Positions 56,181 through 64,000 of a DNA stretch of 64,000 nt are shown here, piece by piece. A model generated the notes under the pieces. That model was given only the letters and a program-made list of their open reading frames with translations, did not search any database and was not told the DNA's origin. The translations under genes were made by a program, and so were the position numbers. Source of the DNA: Cristatella mucedo. Lineage: Eukaryota > Bryozoa > Phylactolaemata > Cristatellidae. Each line of letters opens with the position of its first letter. The stretch's first letter is position 1. The stretch covers positions 1 through 64,000 of the forward strand of contig WPIO01000059.1 of assembly GCA_009760855.2 (NCBI GenBank), read 5' to 3'.

Positions 56181-56677
56181 CAGGTCGTGCGTTCAGGCTC
56201 ATTTAGGACGCCTTAATGTTTTGCTGAAGCGATACGCAATAGAAACTCTGCTCATGAGATCGCTTTGTGCGTCCCGCAGCCATCAATATCGTCGTCGCAG
56301 AGACCCACCATAAACTAGTCCCGCCTACTTAGCGGAGGGTACGCTTCGCGCCCTGGAGAGAGTGGGTGCCGGCCGTTTGCCCTTGCCTGTCCGGCGGAAA
56401 CGAACTTGCAATCTGGTCCCTCCTAAAATGGTAATTCCATTTAAGAAGTCCGGAATAGGCACCGGCGAAGCCGAATGACTAACCTCTACACACGTATCCG
56501 GGCAAGGGTCGAGGAGCGAGGGTCGAGGGCTAATAAAACAAAGGGTTCGCTGCTTGCATCTTAAAGCCGTTTGCGGGTTCCCAGACGTCGGACTCGTTCT
56601 CTCTGTCTCTCCCTCTGCATTTCGCTCTCACTCGCTCCAGCGGAGTCGCTTCAGCGGCGGAGCAGCTCAAGCTAGAG

Positions 56678-56710
56678 ATGACAGCGCGGGGCCTGTACCT
56701 ACTGACTGCG
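56678..56710 (+). CDS. Gene B exon 1 (signal peptide start, 11 codons)
   Basis: ATG at 56678 in the context GAGATGA opens 11 codons (MTARGLYLLTA) ending at a GTGAGT donor at 56711, phase 0. It sits in a GC-rich island with a pyrimidine-rich leader. The start resembles gene A exon 1 (MTA...). Confidence 0.8.
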
Positions 56711-59700
56711 GTGAGTACACTTGTCTCCGCTCTGCCGCTCTCCGGCACGGCAGACTTCGCGTAGTTTGGACGCCGCTCTTACGCACTTACGCGCTTACCT
56801 GCGTTTGCATCATTCGCCGCTCGCCGCCTCCTGCGCTTCGGCGACACTCCAACCGCCGACCTTCAACTTGGCGCCGATATGCCGAGCCTTTGCTCGCTCG
56901 TCTCTTCGTTCTGCGCGGCGGCCTCGGCCGCCCGATGGTCTCGATGGAAAGTTTTCTAGCAACAGCTGAAGCGTGTCCGCTGTACGGAGCGCCTTTTGCT
57001 CGGCGGAGCCTGAAATGCGCGCGTGCGCGCGCTCCGCAGCCATCGCCGCCTCTGCTGCAACCCGCAAAGCCGCGATGACTGAGCTCGCATTGAGCTGCAG
57101 ATTTTTCCAAGGGCGAGCGCTCTCTTTAAAAGACTCGATGCCACTTCGGAAGCGCGTGCGGCTGGCAAGCGGACTTCGTCTAGAGTGGCCTAAAGTCGCC
57201 GGAAAGACTGTTCAGGAGTTCGGGATGTGTGTCAGAGGCGAAGATTTAAACTTTAAACGAGACTTGTGGAAATGATTATTTTTACATCGCTCGAACTCGC
57301 TGCGGAAAATGCTTCTGCACATGTCCTGTTTCAAGGTGATCTTTCACTAGACGATTGTATCTCAGCTCAACAGTCTCAAGTCTGCTCACTTTCAGCTACA
57401 AACAGTTGTCAAAAGACAAGGAAGCTGCATCCAAGTTGGTCCAAAGAATTCATGAAATCTTGTTTCGACTCCGGTAATGTGCTACTTGCATGTCTACTTC
57501 CGGCCTACAAAATCAGACACTTCCAGTTGGTGCAAAAGTCTGCAGCCAGGCTTACCTGTCATGAGCGTAGCCATTTCCGCATTACACCACTTGTCGCCGC
57601 CCCGCCTGGCTTCTAATCAATCGGGAATCGACTTCAAGGTTCTATCACTCACTTTTCTATCACTCGCGGGTTCCTTGATTCTCTGGCTCCAGCTCCACCG
57701 AACTCAGAACTACTATTCCCACCATCCAGGCCAGGCATCGGAACACCAGCTTTTCTGACTAAGAAACGGTTAGCTATACCTCAGACGAAACACTAATCTT
57801 TTGGAGAACGTACCGTAGTTTGAATGCTCCTAGAGCCTGGAACTCACTTCCGACTAACGTCACAACTTCCCCTGACCTGATGAAACTTATGCAAAAGCTA
57901 AAACTGCTCCTCGCAGCATTTGCTGAGTCCTAGTGAATTGTCCTCAGTGTGCGAATATGCGTGCTGACGCTGCGCACAATGTCCCTGGCCATACTTTCTG
58001 TATACACAAGTAAAGTGCCTAGAAAGAGATTAAGCTCTCTGAGAGCGTAATACAAAAATTGCATAGTAAGAGATTAAGTTTAAGCGTGCTAAACAAGTGT
58101 ATCATTGCTAATAGATTATGGCTCGCATACTGATGTTAAAGACCTCAATTAACCATTATTACATATTTATATTAATATATATGTATATAAATATAATGTA
58201 GTATATATTATACTCTATAATGATATAATAATAATAATGATAATAATATATATTATATTATATAATATATAATATAAATAAATATAAATATAAAGTGTAT
58301 ATTAAATTGTAATTGTATAAATGTATTTACATGCAACAATTATTAGTCGCAGGCGGAGCTCTAAAGTTTTGCTGTAAATTCACCAACACATGCTCACAAT
58401 GCTGTTTCCGACTAGGCCCAACGATGGGCGGTTACGGAATGTGCAGAGAAAAACAACGGTAAAAGAGTGGATCGCTAGTTCTGTAAGAATGAGTTACTCG
58501 ACACGCTGTCCAGATAATGAGTGTTGCGTGTTAGTGAAAAGCTGCATAAAGAGCCTATAATTAAGACAGAAACTAAGATTTGAAGATGATATAGTGGCTC
58601 GCTGCAAAAGTAAGGAAAAAGAACTATGTAATGTAATGTAACGTATCTCCGTCTGTAACTCCACAAAGTCATAAAGACCATGCGGGTGTTTTGTTTTGAC
58701 CAGGAGAGTTTTGTATTGCGCACTCACAGCCTAAGCTGCTTTCGGTAAGCATTCGGCAGCCAACAGACTTCGTCTCACGCAACAAAGAGAAAGTGGGAAG
58801 CATAGCAGAGTCAGGAGAGCAGTTGAGGTAGTGAGTAGCATGGAAGTAGCAGCTCAGGACCGCTGAAAAGGATGAGCCATAGTCGGCAGTAGGAGATCAT
58901 TTGTCGTTGCGTAAGAAAATTAGTTTCTAACTATTTTAATTACTCTCCTGCTGGCGATTTGGCAAATAAGTGAGACCAAAAGCTAAAGAGAACCACGATC
59001 TGCCCACTGTGGGGTCAAGGACACAGATGCAGCTCAACTAGTGCTGATGGCTGAAGGTACTTGTGTCCTGGCCTCTCGAAGTCTCTGTGAGCAGCGCCTT
59101 ATTGCCTTCGTTATAGTCTAAGGGGATACTGCCACGAGATGAGCTTTGGTCTTGTGAATGACAAACGTGTTTGTGCCAAGGATCCAAAAGTCGGCACTAG
59201 AATGATGGCTCAATGCTCAACGGATTAGACAACTAGGCGTGTAAACCGGGTATATGTGTATATGGGATGCAAAAGTGGCTTGTCTCGTGTAGCTTTTGCT
59301 ATACAAAGGTGCCGAGTCTGAGAGCTTCCCTAGGTACAAGGCTAATTCTAATTGTTTCATTGCGACAGCATCGTACGCCTACTCGCACCGCTCATCTTTA
59401 AAGCAAGTTTAACATAATCCCCTTTCCGGACAATAGAAACTGTGCTGTGCCAAGTTTTTAGCCCGTCTTGAGTGTTCGTCGGCAGCATATAAGAAGACGG
59501 CACTCGGATGAGAAAACCGCACACAAGGAAAACTGAACTATGTTCTCGTAGCATGAGAGATTATTAAGTTTAATAGCAGTGCAGAGCGCCAAAACGATGT
59601 GGGCGGGGTAAGCGCAGAGCGGCTGCACTGCATGCAATCCTGTCGGTGGTGCCGTGCCTAGCCACAACAAATATTCGCTTCGGTCTTGGACTCAAGTATC

Positions 59701-60303
59701 CGGCATGAATACGATGTGTCAATACGATGCAGGAGATGCCTTGATCAAGTCACTCTAGACGCCAGATGTAAGTGTAATAATAAAAGCAATACATCTTTTG
59801 CATAGCTCCCCAAAAGAACTAAACCCCTATCCAGGTACGGTACAGCGCGCTGAAATAGAAGCAGCAACCAAGGGTTAATGGCATGACTGGTATTATGCTT
59901 GAAAGAGCCAGCAACAGCGCAGCAGTACATCGATCGCGCTCAGACCAGCATACAAAAGCAGATAAGAAGACAGCCAGGGTCATCGTTCAATCGTCCTCTG
60001 GTCAGTCGCGTGCAGTGAATCGTGGGCGTGTGAGTCAGCAAAGCGTGCACGCCGGCTAAACAAAAACTGCGGTGCAAGAACAACTTAGCGGGACATGTGT
60101 ATCGAGGTGAGACTCGAACGATGCCAAGTCGAGGCAACACGAGTCTTGACTTGGCATCGTTGTGACAGAAGCTAGAACCTAGCAGCTCCCTAGTTCCCGT
60201 GCGCCGTACGAACATCGGGGGGGGGGGAGCGGGGCGGGGCATCGCTATTCTCGCGAGAGAAAACCCGAGGCCGTCGGAAGCAGAGGAGTGATTGGTGGTG
60301 CGC

Positions 60304-60343
<40 letters not shown>

Positions 60344-63300
60344 ACGAGAGCATTCGATAGCGCAGCGTTCGGGTGAGCAAGCAGCTCCGATAGGTCAATA
60401 GCTGGAGCAACCGAGTGAAGAGACATGTCAGCCATACTGAAGGCTTTGAAGTCGTTCTGACGTTCGATAGGAAGCCGACGGAGTTCAGACTAGCGCACTG
60501 TGATATGGCAGTCAAGCAGCTGCGCCGAGGAAATAGACCAACCGAGCTGCTGATGTTGGCACCAGCTGCAGAAGATTAAGGGCAGATGTGGCAGTCCGGA
60601 ATTAATGGAACTCCGGTCAGGTAGACGCGATTTCACACGCGTGTGAACGGGTGGTTAAATTATAAAAGGGCTATCGAAATTTGCCCACAAAAGCGCCATA
60701 GATCGATTAGCCTGAGCTCTGTTCTTGTTAGGCGGTCCGCCATTTCTGTGTAGATCCTAAAAAGTGGTCTTTTTAAAAGTACTCGTATGAACGTCATCGT
60801 TAGTGTCCGGCAAGGACACACTCCGATGACCTCGCGGTAACTTTTGATGGCGACTGAAGGCTTGCGTACTTTGCGATTTATCAGTAGATGCATTCTAGGT
60901 GAATATCGCCGTCTGAACACTGCTGCACCATTGGTGCCTTGACCCCTTAAAGATGACCTTTGCTGTGATTTATTGAGCTATGTAGCGTGAGCTTTGCAGT
61001 ATCCTTCGTTGGCTTCATCCGCGCCTGCATTTTGGAGGTTGCGTTTCAGATGGTCGCTATTTTGCCTGGCGCCTACTTACAACGCGCGATTTTCTCACCG
61101 GGCCCGCGTGGAAAGCTGCAGATCGGAAGCATCTGTACTTCTGACGCGTCTTGCCAGCCAGACCTGTGCTGCGTCAGGAGAGTGCAGTAAGTTGAGGGCG
61201 GAAGTCTCCACGAGTTCCGCTTCCGGTGCTGCTTGCGTCGGCTTGGTGCTTGCGTGCTGTGCAATGGCGCTAGATTCGGCCAACAGGTGCGGCATGACAA
61301 TGCTTGTTCCTTCTACTGCAGTGCTAGGCTCGCGTGGGTTACACACAGCGATGCGGCGTATATCCATCGCCCAAACGAGTTAATTTTCTAACCTTACCAA
61401 TTACTCGACATCCGAGATGAAGCTCGCCAATGCAGTCCTCGACGACTGTCTCCTCATTACTGCATTTGCTAGCTGCCAACACACTCCCTGTCGTTATTTA
61501 GTAAAATCGCAAGGCCAGCAAACCCAGGACACACTCGGTTACTGATTAATATAAACTCAGAGCCATGAATGGACGCTAAGGCAAGAAACGTATCGATGGG
61601 AAGATTATGACGTGCCAGCTCTTTACTAGCCACGCAGGCAAGCGCTTGCGTGTGCAGGTAGGAATGTGTGTCGGTACCGTCGTCGTTCGACAGCTGCGAT
61701 CGGTCGCTTCGATTGGTGTTGCGCTAGCCTGCTGTGATCGGCTCCAATGACCAGTTAGTCGGCTGGCATTATCAATTCTTGGCGTCTTTTGCTGAGCCAA
61801 GGAGTTAAAGCAGCCGCAAGGCGCGAGTCTCGGTGGCTGATTATGCCACAATACATCAGCCGATCGACAACTCGGCACACCTACATGGAGACCACGTGAC
61901 TATAGCTGAACCTCTGAGCTTCCGTAACAAAAAGGGGTTGCTGCTTTTGCCTAAAGGAAACCCCCGTGGGTTCTAATCGAAGAAGGGTGGTTGAGCAGCG
62001 TTGCTGGTCATCAACATTTACATAAGCTGAACTGCCTTATATTTTGTAAGTTGCTTCTTCTGCGAAACCCTCTCCACGTTTAGCGAGATGTAACCCGTCA
62101 TCAATCAATATGCTCGCTGTTTTGAGGAGAGTTTCATTGAGATGCTTGGTCACGAAGACAAAGCTGTTGCAGACAAGACATTATGACAGGAAACTTTATC
62201 AAACAGAAGGCCAATCAGCTGTGTCTAATCTAGCGCATTGGCTTTCAGTGTACTCGCGAGCCTCCCTGCACCAGTACGCACAACAATATTAATAATAATA
62301 ATGACGATGGTGATTATTTTTTAGGATAACAAAGCATTTCATACTCAACTTAGGCGGATTAAATCAAAGCTGCTCAAATCTTCTAGACGTACAATTTTGT
62401 GTTGTGATTCATTCTGAGCCGACATTTCCATTAGGGCTTGTTGCTGTTCATGTTACATTAATATAATCTACGTTTTGAGTCTATTCCACTATTACGATTA
62501 CAGTTAAGCTGTACAGAACCGAGTTTTACAGTGCTTACTCACTATTCTCTTTAAAAAAGCTCTCAGCTTTGTGCCATCCGGGTCGTCCCGTCATGCAATG
62601 CCACGACTCATAACTGATTAATGGAAGGCGGAGCTACCTTTGCGACGAGCGACAACAAGCTAGATCAGACAGGTTTCGAAAACTGCTTGAGATTATTAGC
62701 TGTTCCCGAGCTATAGTGATTAGGAGCGGGATACTTCGTTAATATGACACACGACATTACAAGAAGTCATCCGAAGTGATGATTAGTCAGTCGCACTTTA
62801 CGTCTCATCCTGGTCAGGTCTGGCTCCTCTTCGGCTGCGTAGTGCACACGTAGAGGACAGAGTCTAGCTGTTAGTAAGATAGTAAGGGGCGGCGTTCTTG
62901 GCTTCTTGTCGTGTTTTTCTATCGCCGCCATACTGGCTTATCGCCGCCATACTGGCTTATCGCCGCCATACTGGCTTATCGCCGCCATACTGGCTTATCG
63001 CCGCCATACTGGCTTGCTGTGCTATGTGGCTTCCGAGACTCGCTAGCCGGCTTTGAGACGCCAGCTTCACAAGCAACCGCACCACGTGGTTGCAACGTCA
63101 GCAGCGACTAATTCGCTACGTGCATTGCGTACGCGTTAAGGTCTTCGACCTTCTGGGAGCCACCGTAAGCGCTGGTAACAGCCAGTCGCTGATTACTAGA
63201 CTCTAGCGTCACGGGCGACATCCTGCGAAGCTCCCGACGCGAACGTTGCTAGGGTCATTTGCATCACCAACAAATGGCCCGTCCGCCGACCGAACCCTGA

Positions 63301-63663
63301 GAGTTAGCCACCGCAAGATGGCGACCCGGCCAATGCGTCGGCACGTACTGCATCAGGAGAATCGGCGTACGATCCCGTGAATTGCTTTGCCTCGAGATAA
63401 ACTCTCTGGAAGTTCATAGTTTTTAGTTCAGAGTTCATAGGTCGCTCGACTCTCGAACTGCAGCGAGAGAGCGTCTGCGAATGGCCGGCTCTGCTTCTTT
63501 TAGGAGCGGCCACGTCGTACAGGAGTGTCGACGCTTGTCAAAAGTGGACGAGTACTGTCACGATGGGCAAGAGCCGCACGACAAGTTCTGCCCTTGCGAG
63601 GGTGACCACCAATGCATTCGGTCTGGCCTTGCCCGGCCAACGTGTCGGACTCCAGCTAATTAG
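56678..63663 (+). CDS. Gene B: secreted ten-cysteine prokineticin/astakine-like protein (three exons)
   Basis: Predicted by joining 56678-56710, 61050-61186 and 63504-63663, giving 109 residues. Residues 1 to about 22 form a signal peptide (hydrophobic GLYLLTAMVAIL core). GPRGK is at 29-33. Cysteines are at 40, 46, 51, 52, 65, 75, 86, 88, 94 and 104: C-x5-C-x4-CC-x12-C-x9-C-x10-C-P-C-x5-C-x9-C. This fits the prokineticin/astakine/ixodegrin family, whose members are short secreted five-disulfide peptides. All splice sites are good: GTGAGT and GTAAGT donors, and TTTCAG and TTTTAG acceptors with pyrimidine tracts. Intron 1 is 4.34 kb and intron 2 is 2.32 kb. Exon phases (0 then 2) and the 22-residue distance from exon 2 start through GPRGK equal those of gene A, so the two are paralogs. 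There is no AVITGA amino end. The function (haemocyte cytokine, salivary or venom-type peptide) is not decided by sequence. Confidence 0.85.
57325..58065 (+). mobile_element. LINE family 2 RT carboxyl end and tail in gene B intron 1
   Basis: The + strand carries decayed VLFQGDLSLDD, LPAYKIRHFQLVQKSAARLT and FRITPLVAAP, followed by CACTTCCGACTAACGTCACA and a tail (AAAGTGCCTAGAAAGAGATT, about 58013). Several indels are present. Confidence 0.75.
58140..58335. repeat. AT-rich low-complexity stretch
   Basis: ATATATA/AATAATA sequence in gene B intron 1. A comparable stretch lies at 48650-48770. Confidence 0.85.
58625..58925 (-). mobile_element. LINE family 1 3' end in gene B intron 1
   Basis: ATGTAATGTAATGTAACGTA starts the 3' terminal repeat. 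The sequence then follows 34135-34395 closely through GCAGTAGGAGATCATTTGTC and TTGCGTAAG. It is 5' truncated just inside the RT carboxyl end. Confidence 0.82.
58926..60110. other. Gene B intron 1, unassigned
   Basis: Apart from a SINE tail remnant at 59770-59850, nothing recognisable was found. Confidence 0.45.
59770..59850 (-). mobile_element. SINE 2 tail remnant
   Basis: TTTTGCATAGCTCCCCAAAA and CTATCCAGGTACGGTACAGC resemble the SINE 2 tail on the minus strand. No tRNA head is visible. Confidence 0.4.
60117..60161. other. Hairpin, 14-bp perfect arms
   Basis: AACGATGCCAAGTC (60117-60130) pairs with GACTTGGCATCGTT (60148-60161) around a 17-nt loop, in gene B intron 1. Confidence 0.78.
60305..60343. 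repeat. (GA)n microsatellite
   Basis: About 19 GA units in gene B intron 1. Confidence 0.95.
61050..61186 (+). CDS. Gene B exon 2 (end of signal peptide, GPRGK, first four cysteines)
   Basis: The acceptor TTTCAG ends at 61049 and the donor GTAAGT begins at 61187. The exon is 137 nt, phase 0 to phase 2. It encodes 22 residues through GPRGK, then C-x5-C-x4-CC and VRRV. Read-through meets a stop at once, in the TAA of the donor. Confidence 0.85.
61187..62920. other. Gene B intron 2, unassigned
   Basis: No transposon or second gene was recognised between exon 2 and the 19-bp tandem repeat. Confidence 0.5.
62921..63015. repeat. 19-bp tandem repeat, five identical units
   Basis: ATCGCCGCCATACTGGCTT is repeated five times without change in gene B intron 2, about 490 bp before exon 3. 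Confidence 0.95.
63504..63663 (+). CDS. Gene B exon 3 (last six cysteines and stop)
   Basis: The pyrimidine tract CTCTGCTTCTTTTAG ends at 63503. The first G completes a glutamine codon (phase 2). The exon carries C-x9-C-x10-C-P-C-x5-C-x9-C and ends with TAG at 63661-63663. No AATAAA is visible in the remaining 337 bases of the window. Confidence 0.87.
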
Positions 63664-64000
63664 AGAGCGCTCACATATATGCGGAAAATTACACGGCGAC
63701 TTGCAGCCAGGAAAGATAATTCAGCGCCTCCACTGCAGAATACAAGAGAGAGTTACACAAGAGAGAGCTACACAGACGCTGAGCTACGCAGGGTGTACAC
63801 AAGCTTGTACCCGACCGTTTTTGCTCTGCATTTTACTCCACGTTCATGCGTAAGAGAAGGGAGAAGCTATCACTTATGTTGCTTCTAATTAATTGTACTT
63901 CGTACCGGCAGTGGCTGGCACGGACAAGGTTGCACGTGCATTTAAGCTGGCGCCACTATCTGCAGATTTCAGGCTTAGCTGTTACATAGAGCTAAATGAC

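Noticed and set aside
56366-56410. CPC-like string upstream of gene B
   Set aside because: No other cysteines lie at the required distances and no acceptor is suitable. It is not a third copy of exon 3.

Overview
This is a window of animal (invertebrate) nuclear DNA: spliced genes with GT-AG introns, very sparse coding sequence, many degraded non-LTR retrotransposons, tRNA-headed SINEs, DNA-transposon remnants and very large simple-repeat blocks. CpG is not visibly depleted. The lineage cannot be fixed from the sequence. The two host genes belong to the small secreted ten-cysteine prokineticin/astakine/ixodegrin group, which is well known in arthropods, and a chelicerate such as a tick is one reasonable guess, held weakly.

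The main content is a pair of paralogous three-exon genes on the + strand, assembled by hand from splice signals. Gene A (31530-37892) predicts a 119-residue precursor and gene B (56678-63663) a 109-residue precursor. Both have a signal-peptide exon ending in phase 0. A middle exon then carries exactly 22 residues up to and including a shared GPRGK motif, followed by the first four cysteines (C-x5-C-x4-CC), and ends in phase 2. The last exon carries six cysteines (C-x9-C-x10-C-P-C-x5-C-x9/11-C). Identical intron phases, identical cysteine logic and same-strand arrangement about 19 kb apart indicate a tandem duplication. No other host protein gene could be supported.

Layout: 1-8 kb holds a ~120-bp tandem repeat, a LINE 3' tail, a decayed reverse-strand LINE and a hAT-like end. 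8-22 kb alternates GC-rich islands without convincing genes with LINE and SINE fragments. 22.6-30.0 kb is a ~7.4-kb polypurine block whose composition changes from GACA-rich to GAGA to AAG to GGAG. 30.5-31.05 kb is a second GA block directly upstream of gene A. 31.2-37.9 kb is gene A; its second intron carries strong hairpins, a TG repeat, a pogo/Tigger-like nonautonomous element, a SINE and a nearly full-length LINE in opposite orientation. 38-56 kb contains a second copy of the pogo-like element, CT and GA blocks, GC-rich minisatellites and many nested LINE/SINE pieces. 56.6-63.7 kb is gene B, with LINE fragments in intron 1.

Two LINE families dominate. Family 1 has a 3' UTR ending in ATTAC-type repeats; family 2 ends in an (ATT)n-type tail. 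One SINE family carries the same 3' tail as LINE family 2, and a related repeat pair at 33.4 and 48.4 kb gives an empty and a filled insertion site. Most long open frames in this window come from purine/pyrimidine-biased or GC-rich repeats and are not genes.
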